Origin: Pedobacter miscanthi
GTDB lineage: Bacteria > Bacteroidota > Bacteroidia > Sphingobacteriales > Sphingobacteriaceae
Reading direction: 5' to 3'
Assembly: GCF_003315595.1 (NCBI RefSeq)
Contig: NZ_QNQU01000016.1
Location: 62,001 to 126,000, forward strand
DNA length: 64,000 nt
The notes under the pieces: model-generated
Databases searched by the model: none
Seen by the model: the letters and a program-made list of their open reading frames with translations, nothing else
Told to the model about the DNA's origin: nothing
In this document: in pieces, positions 8,568 through 17,321 of the stretch
How the letters are laid out: each line of letters opens with the position of its first letter
How positions within the stretch are numbered: the first letter of the stretch is position 1
Translations under genes and position numbers: made by a program

Positions 8568-9884
8568 TTAGTACCTGTAAGTATCTGCTTTAAACGGACC
8601 TTCTACCGGTACGCCGATATAATCAGCCTGGTGCTGATCTAAAACATCTAACTCTACACCTATTTTTTCTAAGTGTAAACGTGCTACTTTTTCATCTAAA
8701 TGCTTAGGTAAAGTATAAACTTTGTTTTCGTAAGCAGCAGTGTTAGTCCAAAGTTCTAACTGAGCCAAAGTTTGGTTGGTAAACGAGTTACTCATTACAA
8801 AACTTGGGTGACCGGTTGCACAGCCTAAGTTAACCAAACGACCTTCGGCTAAGATAATTACATCTTTACCATCAATGGTATATTTATCAACCTGAGGTTT
8901 AATTTCTACTTTAGTATCGCCATAAGCACCGTTTAACCATGCCATATCGATTTCGTTATCGAAGTGACCAATGTTACAAACAATCGCTTTATCTTTTAAT
9001 GCCCTGAAGTGTTGCTCACGAACGATATCACAGTTACCTGTAGTGGTTACCACGATATCTGCTTCTTTAATTGCCGTATCTAAACGTTTAACTTCGTAAC
9101 CTTCCATTGCAGCCTGTAAAGCACAGATCGGATCAATTTCAGTTACGATAACACGTACGCCTTGTGAGCTTAACGATTCTGCAGAACCTTTACCCACATC
9201 GCCATAACCGCAAACAACAGCCACTTTACCAGCCATCATTACATCGGTAGCACGACGGATTGCATCAACCAACGACTCACGACATCCGTATTTGTTATCG
9301 AATTTAGATTTGGTAACCGAATCGTTTACGTTAATTGCGGGTAAGTGCAAGGTTCCGTTTTTCATTCTTTCATACAAACGGTGAACACCGGTTGTAGTTT
9401 CTTCTGATAAACCTTTAATGGCTGCAATTAGCTCAGGATATTTATCAAAAACCATATTGGTTAAATCACCACCATCATCCAAAATCATGTTTAATGGTTG
9501 TTGCTCCGGACCGAAGTGTAAAGTTTGCTCAATACACCAGTCAAATTCTTCTTCGTTTAAACCTTTCCAGGCATAAACCTGAATACCCGCAGCAGCAATT
9601 GCAGCAGCAGCATGATCTTGTGTAGAGAAAATATTGCAAGATGACCAGGTAACTTCAGCACCAAGGGCCACCAATGTTTCGATTAAAACAGCCGTTTGGA
9701 TGGTCATGTGCAGACAGCCTGCAATACGCGCACCTTTTAACGGTTGTGTTGGACCGAATTCTTTACGTAAACTCATTAAACCTGGCATCTCTGCTTCGGC
9801 TAATTCGATTTCTTTACGGCCCCATTCTGCCAGTGAAATGTCCTTAACTTTGTAAGGAATGTAAGTTGTCTCTACTGATGACAT
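8568..9884 (-). CDS. ahcY: Adenosylhomocysteinase
   Basis: 438 residues, full length. Hydrolyses S-adenosylhomocysteine to adenosine and homocysteine in the cytosolic methyl cycle, using bound NAD. Visible signatures: SCNIFSTQDHAAAAIA (about residues 82-97), the Rossmann GYGDVGKGSAESL (about 225-237), VTTTGNCDI, and the C-terminal YRY that closes the active site of the neighbouring subunit. It is monocistronic: own promoter just upstream and terminator just downstream. Confidence 0.98.
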   Translation of the reverse strand: MSSVETTYIPYKVKDISLAEWGRKEIELAEAEMPGLMSLRKEFGPTQPLKGARIAGCLHMTIQTAVLIETLVALGAEVTWSSCNIFSTQDHAAAAIAAAGIQVYAWKGLNEEEFDWCIEQTLHFGPEQQPLNMILDDGGDLTNMVFDKYPELIAAIKGLSEETTTGVHRLYERMKNGTLHLPAINVNDSVTKSKFDNKYGCRESLVDAIRRATDVMMAGKVAVVCGYGDVGKGSAESLSSQGVRVIVTEIDPICALQAAMEGYEVKRLDTAIKEADIVVTTTGNCDIVREQHFRALKDKAIVCNIGHFDNEIDMAWLNGAYGDTKVEIKPQVDKYTIDGKDVIILAEGRLVNLGCATGHPSFVMSNSFTNQTLAQLELWTNTAAYENKVYTLPKHLDEKVARLHLEKIGVELDVLDQHQADYIGVPVEGPFKADTYRY

Positions 9885-9908
9885 AATTATTTGTTTTTAA
9901 ATGTGATG

Positions 9909-9940
9909 CAAAGTTACCACATCCCTTTGTCAAAGCCAAA
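9909..9940 (-). promoter_or_regulatory. Promoter of ahcY (TTTG - 20 bp - TAACTTTG)
   Basis: -33 TTTG at 9937-9940 and -7 TAACTTTG at 9909-9916, spacing 20 bp, both exact consensus. The leader is about 20 nt; no SAH or SAM riboswitch fits. Confidence 0.75.
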
Positions 9941-10026
9941 TAATTAAAAGAGCAAGCTGGTTTGAGGATTGTAAAATCTATTTGTTATTTTAGTAAGTGT
10001 CTTATTTATACCAGCAATAATTTTAA

Positions 10027-10260
10027 ATGAATGTTGTAAATAAAATCCCAAATATCATTGGAGTAATTTTTGCCGTTTGGTTTTTGCTAACCTCATGGAT
10101 CTGGACATACTGGGGAGCGTTATATATCTCCTATCCTGTTGGATTATTAAGCTTATTGATTCTTTTATTCTCTTCAAACCAATATGCCAAACAAACAATC
10201 AAAATTATTCTGATTGCCGGTTTTATCGTATCAGCCACAGCATTAATATTGGTTAGATAA
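10027..10260 (+). CDS. Small integral membrane protein, unknown
   Basis: 77 residues, three hydrophobic segments (about 10-28, 32-50, 58-75), almost no soluble part. No recognised family. Stands alone between ahcY (divergent) and the CBS gene. Confidence 0.55.
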   Translation: MNVVNKIPNIIGVIFAVWFLLTSWIWTYWGALYISYPVGLLSLLILLFSSNQYAKQTIKIILIAGFIVSATALILVR

Positions 10261-10390
10261 AATTTATTTGAAAAGCAAAACCAGCATTTCTTAGGTTAGG
10301 TTCCGCCCTGCCATCCACTTTATCCCGATGAAAAAATCGGGATGCCCGTTTCTGTCAGGTTTAAATTATCCAGGCTTGTGCTATCATCCC

Positions 10391-10442
10391 AAAGAAGTCA
10401 AGTTTTACATGGCACGGTGCATATTAAAAACTTGACTTCTTT
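10391..10442. repeat. Perfect 16-bp inverted repeat with 20-nt loop
   Basis: AAAGAAGTCAAGTTTT at 10391-10406 pairs exactly with 10427-10442. The loop holds a small GCAC/GTGC palindrome. No T run follows, so it is not a standard terminator. It lies 70 nt before the CBS gene. The remainder of 10261-10512 holds CCCGATGAAAAAATCGGG and no gene. Confidence 0.7.
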
Positions 10443-10512
10443 CAAAATCTTAAAATAAAACTTTGATATCCAGCTTATTATTTCTTAAATTGTTATAACC
10501 AAATTAACAATT

Positions 10513-10941
10513 ATGAAAAGCGTAAAACATTTATTAGATACCAAACAAGCCATCATCATTTCGGTACCGGAAAATATTTCTGTTTTAGATGCCTTAAAGG
10601 TAATGACAGAAAAAAATATCAGCGCGGTATTGGTGATGGAAAATGAAAAGCTTCAGGGAATTTTTACGGAGCGCGATTATGCCCGGAAAATCATCCTTCA
10701 GGGGAAATCATCAAAAGATACCCTTATCAAAGAAGCCATGACAGCCAACCCCATTACCGTCAAGTTTAGCGACAGTATCGATCATTGTATGGAGCTGATG
10801 ACTGATAAACACATCCGCCATTTACCAATTGTAGAAAGCGGTGAAGTAAAAGGGATGGTATCCATCGGGGATGTGGTTAAATTTATTATAGCTGATCAAA
10901 AACAGACCATTTCGCAATTGGAAAGTTATATTAGCGGGTAG
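10513..10941 (+). CDS. Two-CBS-domain protein
   Basis: 142 residues made of one CBS pair: first domain about residues 8-65 (SVLDALKVMTEKNISAVLVM, GIFTERDYARKI), second about 75-135 (SIDHCMELMTDKHIRHLPIV, GMVSIGDVVKFII). CBS pairs bind adenine nucleotides and act as energy or redox sensors. As a stand-alone cytosolic protein its partner is not shown by the context. Confidence 0.9.
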   Translation: MKSVKHLLDTKQAIIISVPENISVLDALKVMTEKNISAVLVMENEKLQGIFTERDYARKIILQGKSSKDTLIKEAMTANPITVKFSDSIDHCMELMTDKHIRHLPIVESGEVKGMVSIGDVVKFIIADQKQTISQLESYISG

Positions 10942-10991
10942 TAATGGTATTGAATATAGTGGTTGATGAGTCACCAACCAATAGATAGTGC

Positions 10992-11381
10992 TTAAGCTTT
11001 TACCGCTACCTTTTCTTCAGTTTTACCAGCTTGGTGCATTTCGAGCTTTCCGTTGTACTGTGCACCCATTTCAATTTCAATTGCTTCTGTTTTAATGTCG
11101 CCGTTAACCTTGCCTGTCTTTTTTATTTCGAGGTTCTGGGCTTTCACATTCCCGTTAACCGTACCATAAATAATGGCAGAATCGGTTTGGATGTCGCCTT
11201 TAATCATCCCTTTTTCACCTAAAACAATGCCGCCCTCCACATTTACATTGCCAATTACCGTTCCATCTATCCTGATTACGGCTTTCCCTTTTAGCTCTCC
11301 GGTAATCGTAAAACCAAGGCCAATTAGGGTAGAAATTTCCTGTTGATTTAAATCTTTAATCTGGTTGTTTTTTTTGAACAT
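10992..11381 (-). CDS. Bactofilin
   Basis: 129 residues. After a short lead comes a right-handed beta-helix domain (about 20-115) with the bactofilin pattern GKAVIRIDGTVIGNVNVEGG and repeated G-x-I/V turns (IKGDIQTDSAIIYGTVNGNV). Bactofilins polymerise without nucleotide and position cell-wall enzymes. The gene starts 3 nt after the M23 peptidase gene, so the two are one operon. Confidence 0.93.
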   Translation of the reverse strand: MFKKNNQIKDLNQQEISTLIGLGFTITGELKGKAVIRIDGTVIGNVNVEGGIVLGEKGMIKGDIQTDSAIIYGTVNGNVKAQNLEIKKTGKVNGDIKTEAIEIEMGAQYNGKLEMHQAGKTEEKVAVKA

Positions 11382-11384
11382 GTT

Positions 11385-12221
11385 TTACAAGGTTAAAAAG
11401 GATCTTGGATTTACAACTTTGCCGTTTTGGTGTACTTCGTAATGCAAATGAGGCCCTGTAGAGCGTCCGGTTGAACCTACCTTACCAATATTATTGCCGG
11501 CAACAACGTTTTCACCTTCCTTAACCAAAATTTTGGAAAGGTGCCCATAATAGGTTTCAAAACCGTTGCCATGTTTAATTACAATACAATTGCCATAACC
11601 GCCACGTTTACCGGCAAAAATTACTTTTCCGTTTGCTGTGCTTTTAACCAGGTCGCCGTAACTGGCCCGGATATCTAATCCTTTATGTGTTTCTACATTT
11701 TCGCCTGTAAAGGGATTTTCGCGGTGACCGTAACCCGATGTAATGGTACCCAAATGCGGATATCCCATTGGTGTATAGGCCACATTGTAGGTAATTTTAC
11801 TGAGGTAATTATCATAAAATTCGCTGATTTCCTCGCTCGATAAAACCTCGTCGCTTTCTTCTCCTCCTTCGTTACCCGTAAAAATCGGCTTCAAACCACG
11901 CGCTTTCAGGTATTTATTAATCGTCAGTAATTTTTTATCTATAGATTGGTAGTGTTTCTTCAGAGATGATGTGTCTATAACCGATAATTTGTCTTTACTC
12001 TTTAGCAGGGCCACTTCCAGCTTATTATTTACCAATTCGATATTGGCGTTGCTTCTGATCAGGTAAAATATACTCGCAACAAGTATTAAAAACAGGCTAA
12101 AAAGGCCAAAAATATATTTTTTCCAATGTATTACGTAAGCAGTAGGGACTTGTATGGGCTTACTCGAATTTTGGTTTTTATTTACAAAAATGACGGTTGT
12201 TTTGTTCCGTTTTCTGTTCAT
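11385..12221 (-). CDS. M23-family peptidoglycan endopeptidase, membrane-anchored
   Basis: 278 residues: cytoplasmic basic N-terminus (MNRKRNKTTVIFVNKNQN), one membrane span at about 33-53, a predicted helical stalk (60-110), and a C-terminal M23 (LytM) domain. Zinc ligands are visible in HKGLDI (H-x3-D) and HLHYEVH; SGYGHRENPF and YGHLSKI are family words. It would cut peptide cross-links in the periplasm. The pairing with a bactofilin 3 nt downstream matches the CcmA-Csd1 (Helicobacter) and BacA-LmdC arrangement, where the bactofilin binds the peptidase's cytoplasmic tail. Confidence 0.93.
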   Translation of the reverse strand: MNRKRNKTTVIFVNKNQNSSKPIQVPTAYVIHWKKYIFGLFSLFLILVASIFYLIRSNANIELVNNKLEVALLKSKDKLSVIDTSSLKKHYQSIDKKLLTINKYLKARGLKPIFTGNEGGEESDEVLSSEEISEFYDNYLSKITYNVAYTPMGYPHLGTITSGYGHRENPFTGENVETHKGLDIRASYGDLVKSTANGKVIFAGKRGGYGNCIVIKHGNGFETYYGHLSKILVKEGENVVAGNNIGKVGSTGRSTGPHLHYEVHQNGKVVNPRSFLTL

Positions 12222-12252
12222 TTTTAAGCTGATTTTTTGTTTGGTAAGAAAA

Positions 12253-12284
12253 CAAATATATGATTTACAACCACATGCGCCAAA
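12253..12284 (-). promoter_or_regulatory. Promoter of M23-bactofilin operon (TTTG - 20 bp - TATATTTG)
   Basis: -33 TTTG at 12281-12284, -7 TATATTTG at 12253-12260, spacing exactly 20 bp. Leader about 27 nt. Confidence 0.7.
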
Positions 12285-12405
12285 ACAAAGTGTAAATTTA
12301 ACACTCTTAGGAATAAAAGATTAAGACGCCATAACATTGAATTAACATGTTGTTTAAATACCAACTAAAGCTTTTAATCAACTATATTAGTGATAAAATC
12401 ATTAA

Positions 12406-13158
12406 ATGAAAGCTCTTGTTTATCCGGCGTTAGCGATTATCATAAATTTTATCCTGTTTCAAAGCTTTCCGATGGCGGGTGGCGGGGCTAGTATAGGTGC
12501 CTTATTAACAATTCCTCTTATTGCAATCATTTCATTGGTGTGTTCGCTGATTCATTACGTATTGGAGCGAAAAAGGATAAAAACCAAATATTTTCAGTTA
12601 TTTGCCATCATTGCAACTGTTTTAGTGAGTTACTTTTTATTTATTACTGATGAAGACAACACTCCTATTGATATTATTGGCCGGATGTTTAAAACAGCAA
12701 GAAATTATGATAAAATAATGCCTGTTGATTTTTATTTAAAAGATGTTTCGGCTAACCATGAAAAAATAATTGCTGCAAAGAAAAAATTCATGAATCAATT
12801 GCCAGATACTGCTTATGTAATTAATGTTTACAGGAGTATTGATTTTAAAACTGCAGAAAGTTTAGGCATTTATTATAAAAACGGGAAACCAAAAGCTGTA
12901 AATGAGAATGTTAAAATCAGGCAAATAAACAGAACGGCAATTATGCTAACAAGGATTGCAGGAAAGGATAGTTTAAGTTTTGTTCTATCGCCATTGGCAA
13001 TAAAATTAGGCGAAAGCAGAATAAGCGGCTTCCCTGAAGAAAACCCAAAGGGTAAACCCGAAAATGATTTAAGGCTTGCAGGCATTACACCAATTAATAA
13101 AGCCATAACCTTGGATAATGAGTTTTTTGCCTACAAAGTGTTTTACTGGTTGCTTTAG
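12406..13158 (+). CDS. Hypothetical membrane-anchored protein
   Basis: 250 residues with three hydrophobic segments in the first 85 residues (about 5-20, 28-50, 65-80), then a soluble domain of about 165 residues with no motif I recognise. Own frame is open and codon use matches neighbours. Divergent from the M23 operon. Function unknown. Confidence 0.6.
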   Translation: MKALVYPALAIIINFILFQSFPMAGGGASIGALLTIPLIAIISLVCSLIHYVLERKRIKTKYFQLFAIIATVLVSYFLFITDEDNTPIDIIGRMFKTARNYDKIMPVDFYLKDVSANHEKIIAAKKKFMNQLPDTAYVINVYRSIDFKTAESLGIYYKNGKPKAVNENVKIRQINRTAIMLTRIAGKDSLSFVLSPLAIKLGESRISGFPEENPKGKPENDLRLAGITPINKAITLDNEFFAYKVFYWLL

Positions 13159-13189
13159 CAGTTACTTACTACTATTCAGAGTAAATTAG

Positions 13190-13260
13190 CGTCATCTTGA
13201 CCGAAACGCAGTGGAGAGATCTATCTCGAGACAGATTTCTTCACTCCGGCCGAAATGACG
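13190..13260 (+). repeat. Palindromic intergenic repeat, family A
   Basis: CGTCATCTTGACC at the left end and CCGAAATGACG at the right, with the GAGAGATCTATCTCGAG core. Confidence 0.8.
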
Positions 13261-13366
13261 ACTCAAATGAATAACGCATGAATCTAATCAGTGTAATCTG
13301 CAAATCTGTGTAATCAACCGCGAAGCGAAAAGGAGAAATCAATCCCGAAGAGAATCAACCCGTAGG

Positions 13367-14815
13367 TTACTTCCACCGCCACTCCCCTGCAATCGTCAAC
13401 GGTTCTTTTAAGTTCTGCGATTCTAAGAAAGTCCTTAACTCTTCCTCTCCCTGTACGCCTACCGGGATTTTTGGCGTATTGGCGAGGGCATAAGTTAACA
13501 TGGCACTGTAACGTACCGTATTTTTTAGTTGCTGCTCATCAACCAGTTTAAAACTATCGCCATCCGAATGGTAAAATGGTCCGGAGTTATTGGGTAATTT
13601 ACCGCCAAAGCCGCCACCGGTAGGAATCCCCTCTAACATAAACGGTTGATGATCGCTATGCAAACCTGCACCTGCATTAAACAGGTTTTTAAAACCGGTA
13701 TCTATTTTAACGATATCCGCTCCCCAGGCAGTAAAAAGCTCTTTCATTTCACTTCTTGAGGTAGAAAAACCTTTTGGATCGTTTGTCATATCGTAATTCA
13801 GCATAAACTTTACCTGGTTGAGGTTTTCATCTTTTTTAGCCTGATCGATATAAGCTTTTGATCCCAACAAACCCTGCTCCTCGCCCATAAACAATACAAA
13901 TTCTACCGTTCGTTTGGTTTTTAAATTCAGCTTTTTGAAAGTACGGGCCATATCCATAATTGCGAAAGAACCAATTCCATTATCGATAGCACCCGTTGCC
14001 AAATCCCAGCTATCTAAATGTCCGCCGACCACAATTTTATCCTTCGGCAATTCAGTTCCCTTAAAAGTTGCTACTACATTGCGGGCTTTAATCAATCCAG
14101 AGAAATTAGTCATAGCGATATGTGCTGTTTGTGCCTGCAATTTAATTTTCTCTTTTAGTGCCATCCCATCTTCCAAACCAATACAAACTGCCGGGATCGG
14201 GATTAACTTGCCCGTTACCGAAGCGGTTCCGGTTAAAAGCACACCATCCTTTACCGTATTGATAATGATTACGCCAGTGGCACCATATTTTGTTGCTATT
14301 GCAGTTTTCTCCGAACGGTGCAATGATTTCGTTCCTGCCGGCGAACCTGGTAATACACCCAGATAAATCAAAGCAATTTTCCCTTTAAATTGTGCCGGAT
14401 TGGCTTGATAATCTGCTTCCAGTCCGTTACCAGCATCAACAATTTCACCTGTAATGTTTGCATTTACCGGCGAATGGGCCAGCGTAACGGCTTTCATTTT
14501 CGTCAGGTTATTTTTATCAGCACCAATTTCAACACTAATGGTTTTCCGGGCCCAGCTTTCTACCTCAAAAGGCTGAAATTTAACGTCGCAACCGTAAGAT
14601 TTTAATAAATCAAATGCATATTGCTCGGCTTTCGCGCCGTTTGCCGAACCTGTTAAACGGTGACCAATGGTTTCGGTTTCGTATTTAAGGGTTTGGTAAG
14701 CTTTTGAGTTTTGCTGTACATCGGTATTGATTTTTGCAAAAACATCGCCAAATTTATCCTGGGCATTGGCAAACAATGCCGTACAGAGCAGTGCGGTAGA
14801 GAAAAGGTATTTCAT
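13367..14815 (-). CDS. M28-family metallopeptidase with PA domain, exported
   Basis: 482 residues, signal peptide ending near FANAQ (residue 19). A PA (protease-associated) insert occupies roughly 120-235 (GKIALIYLG, GATGVIIIN). The M28 catalytic part shows GGHLDSWDLATGAIDNGIG (zinc His and bridging Asp), GEEQGLLGS (general base and metal glutamates), YDMTNDP and HSDHQPF (last His). Likely a periplasmic aminopeptidase or carboxypeptidase-Q-like enzyme. Isolated gene between two family A repeats. Confidence 0.9.
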   Translation of the reverse strand: MKYLFSTALLCTALFANAQDKFGDVFAKINTDVQQNSKAYQTLKYETETIGHRLTGSANGAKAEQYAFDLLKSYGCDVKFQPFEVESWARKTISVEIGADKNNLTKMKAVTLAHSPVNANITGEIVDAGNGLEADYQANPAQFKGKIALIYLGVLPGSPAGTKSLHRSEKTAIATKYGATGVIIINTVKDGVLLTGTASVTGKLIPIPAVCIGLEDGMALKEKIKLQAQTAHIAMTNFSGLIKARNVVATFKGTELPKDKIVVGGHLDSWDLATGAIDNGIGSFAIMDMARTFKKLNLKTKRTVEFVLFMGEEQGLLGSKAYIDQAKKDENLNQVKFMLNYDMTNDPKGFSTSRSEMKELFTAWGADIVKIDTGFKNLFNAGAGLHSDHQPFMLEGIPTGGGFGGKLPNNSGPFYHSDGDSFKLVDEQQLKNTVRYSAMLTYALANTPKIPVGVQGEEELRTFLESQNLKEPLTIAGEWRWK

Positions 14816-14896
14816 TAGGTTTAGTTTATCTGCTGAAAGTACAAATTTTCGGTAGATAATGGTAGCTGTAACGTATATTTTGCTTTACCTCCAACT

Positions 14897-14982
14897 CGTC
14901 ATTTCGAGCGGAGTGCAATGCAGTCGAGAAATCTAGCTCGAGATAGATCTCTCTATTTCGCTACGCTTCAGTCGAGAGGACG
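14897..14982 (-). repeat. Palindromic intergenic repeat, family A (reverse)
   Basis: Begins CGTCATTTCGAGCGGAG and ends CAGTCGAGAGGACG; between the M28 and TerC genes. Confidence 0.8.
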
Positions 14983-15004
14983 TATTTTTTTGAATTGGAA
15001 TAAT

Positions 15005-16060
15005 TTACTTTTTAACATGTGCCTTTTTCTTTGGAAAAACCAAAGAAGCCACAATACTGATCACCAAAATGCTCAGAATCACAATCAGTGAATGTTCGGT
15101 GGTGAAACCCCACTTTTCAAGATAGGTATGCGCCAACATTTTCACTCCGATAAAGGCCAGTAAAAATGCTAATCCAGTTTTTAAATAATGAAATTTGTGG
15201 ATAATATTTACCAGTAAAAAGAACATGGAACGTAAACCCATGATGGCAAAAATATTGGAGAAAAATACAATGTAAGGATCTTTGGTCACCGCAAAAATAG
15301 CCGGGATAGAATCGACTGCGAATAACAGATCGGTAAATTCTACAATCAACAGCACCAAAAACAAGGGTGTTACCATCCTTTTATGGTCTATTTTTACGAA
15401 AAAGTTTTTACCCTCATACTTTGGGTGAATGGAAAATATTTTGGAAGCCCATTTTACCACAGGGTGGTTTTTGGGGTCAATTTTATCATCTTCTTCTTTA
15501 CTGAAGAACATTTTTATACCTGTAAACACTAAAAAAGCGCCGAAAATGTAAAGTATCCAGGTAAATTTGGTAATCAAAGCCGCGCCTACAAAAATGAAGA
15601 TGAAACGCATGATAATGGCGCCCAGTATCCCCCAAAACAATACACGATGGTAATATTTTTCTTCAACCGCAAAAGCAGAGAAAATAAGCACAATTACAAA
15701 AATATTATCTACTGAAAGTGCATATTCAATTACGTAGCCGGTTAAAAACTCCAATCCGAGGTTTTGCTTATAAACCGCCAAACTTCCTTCAAAATCACCC
15801 GGAATGAGCTTAATATGGTGCTGGTGTTTGGTTACAATTTCCTGCAGATGGGCAAAATCCCTGATTCCATGCAGCTGATGCCCCTCTGTTAACAAGATAA
15901 AATAAAAACCGATGGCCAGCGCCACCATAATCAAACTCATTATTCCAGCTTGTTTTAAGCTCACAATATGCTCTTTCCTGCTAAAAAGACCTAAATCCAA
16001 AGCAAGGATTAATGCAATAAAAAGCAAAAAACCTAAGCTAAAAAGTAATTCGTTACCCAT
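15005..16060 (-). CDS. TerC/Alx-family membrane protein
   Basis: 351 residues with about nine membrane segments. Family signatures EYALSVDNIFVI (about 112-123) and EFTDLLFAVDSIPAIFAVT (about 240-258) carry the acidic residues thought to bind divalent cations; members such as Alx export manganese. Its ATG overlaps the stop of the upstream polyprenyl synthase gene in a TAATG, so translation is probably coupled. Confidence 0.9.
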   Translation of the reverse strand: MGNELLFSLGFLLFIALILALDLGLFSRKEHIVSLKQAGIMSLIMVALAIGFYFILLTEGHQLHGIRDFAHLQEIVTKHQHHIKLIPGDFEGSLAVYKQNLGLEFLTGYVIEYALSVDNIFVIVLIFSAFAVEEKYYHRVLFWGILGAIIMRFIFIFVGAALITKFTWILYIFGAFLVFTGIKMFFSKEEDDKIDPKNHPVVKWASKIFSIHPKYEGKNFFVKIDHKRMVTPLFLVLLIVEFTDLLFAVDSIPAIFAVTKDPYIVFFSNIFAIMGLRSMFFLLVNIIHKFHYLKTGLAFLLAFIGVKMLAHTYLEKWGFTTEHSLIVILSILVISIVASLVFPKKKAHVKK

Positions 16061-17031
16061 TATTTTTTACGTTCAGTGGTATACAGTACAAGCTGCTCTA
16101 AACCCGTTCGGGCTTCGCCTGCCTCAAAGCTGTGCAAAATGTCAAATGCTTCATTCTGGTAATCTAACATCTTCTGATTCGCATAATAAACACCTTCGTG
16201 GGCATTTACAAAATCAATAATCTGCTGAATTTTAACCGGATCGTCCTGATGGTTTTTCACCAGGTTAATCATTTTTTTGCGTTCCGTTTTTTCGGCCCTG
16301 TTCAAAGCATATATTAAAGGTAGCGTTACTTTCTTTTCTTTAATATCAATCCCAACGGGTTTACCAACATCATCTGTTCCAAAATCGAAGGTATCATCCT
16401 TAATCTGAAAGGCAATTCCAACTTTTTCGCCAAACAGGCGCATTTTTTCTATCGTTGCATCATCAGCACCTGCCGAGGCAGCACCCGCAGCACAGCACGA
16501 AGCAATTAATGAGGCAGTTTTCTGGCGGATCACATCGAAATATAAATCCTCCGAAATATCCATCCTCCGCACCTTTTCTACCTGTAACAACTCCCCCTCA
16601 CTCATCTGTTTCACTGCCTCCGATACAATCTGTAACAAACGGTGCTCATTATTGTTTACCGAAAGCAACAATCCTTTGGCCAGCAAGTAATCGCCAACCA
16701 GAACCGCAATTTTATTTTTCCATAAAGCATTAATAGAGAAAAAGCCACGGCGCTCGTAGGCATTATCCACCACATCATCGTGTACCAAAGTTGCGGTATG
16801 TAAAAGTTCTACCAAAGCAGCCCCGCGATGGGTTGATTCGGTAATTCCGCCGCACAGTTTAGCCGCAAAAAATACGAACATCGGCCGCATTTGTTTGCCT
16901 TTTTGCTTTACAATATAATGGGTAATCCTATCTAGCAACGGTGCGTCGCTATGCATCGATTCCTTAAAGGTTTTTTCAAACGCTTTAATATCAGCAGCTA
17001 TAGGTGTTTTTATCTGTTCGATTCCCGGCAT
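16060..17031 (-). CDS. Long-chain trans-polyprenyl diphosphate synthase
   Basis: 323 residues from the ATG at 17031. Makes the polyprenyl (octaprenyl or similar) side chain of the respiratory quinone from FPP and IPP. Both aspartate-rich motifs are present: HDDVVDNAYERRG (FARM) and KDDTFDFGTDD (SARM). An in-frame TTG at 17055 would add eight residues but overlaps the TAAGTTTG -7 box at 17053-17060, so it cannot be the start if that promoter is used. First gene of a two-gene operon with TerC. Confidence 0.92.
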   Translation of the reverse strand: MPGIEQIKTPIAADIKAFEKTFKESMHSDAPLLDRITHYIVKQKGKQMRPMFVFFAAKLCGGITESTHRGAALVELLHTATLVHDDVVDNAYERRGFFSINALWKNKIAVLVGDYLLAKGLLLSVNNNEHRLLQIVSEAVKQMSEGELLQVEKVRRMDISEDLYFDVIRQKTASLIASCCAAGAASAGADDATIEKMRLFGEKVGIAFQIKDDTFDFGTDDVGKPVGIDIKEKKVTLPLIYALNRAEKTERKKMINLVKNHQDDPVKIQQIIDFVNAHEGVYYANQKMLDYQNEAFDILHSFEAGEARTGLEQLVLYTTERKK

Positions 17032-17052
17032 TAAGTCGAAAAATTTTGATTG

Positions 17053-17060
17053 CAAACTTA
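17053..17060 (-). promoter_or_regulatory. -7 promoter box (TAAGTTTG) of the polyprenyl synthase-TerC operon
   Basis: Exact TAnnTTTG match 21 nt before the ATG at 17031; it decides the start choice of the gene. No clear -33 TTTG. Confidence 0.5.
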
Positions 17061-17321
17061 AGCTAATTTCCCATAAAAAGGTAATCCGCCATCTTATTAT
17101 TAAGGATTTGGAAAGCCAGGGGGCAGTAATTCATAACATCTTTCGTCCTGCTATTGCCCATAGTCCTCGCCCTCATGCTTCGGGCTGTGGGCTATTTGGC
17201 GCTATCAGGTTTAATCTGAGCGGTAAGTGCAGTTAACGCCCCTCAAAATGACAATTAATTCATCGAAAAAATTAGCTTTATTTAATTTCAAATTTTACAT
17301 TTAAACCAATATTTACCGGGC

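Noticed and set aside
9885..9950. SAH or SAM riboswitch before ahcY
   Set aside because: The promoter sits within 60 nt of the start and leaves about 20 nt of leader, too short for either.
13914..14366. 150-codon ORF opposite the M28 peptidase gene
   Set aside because: Antisense shadow of a well-supported gene with intact zinc-site motifs.
17032..17055. TTG start for the polyprenyl diphosphate synthase
   Set aside because: It overlaps the TAAGTTTG promoter box; the ATG at 17031 is downstream of it.
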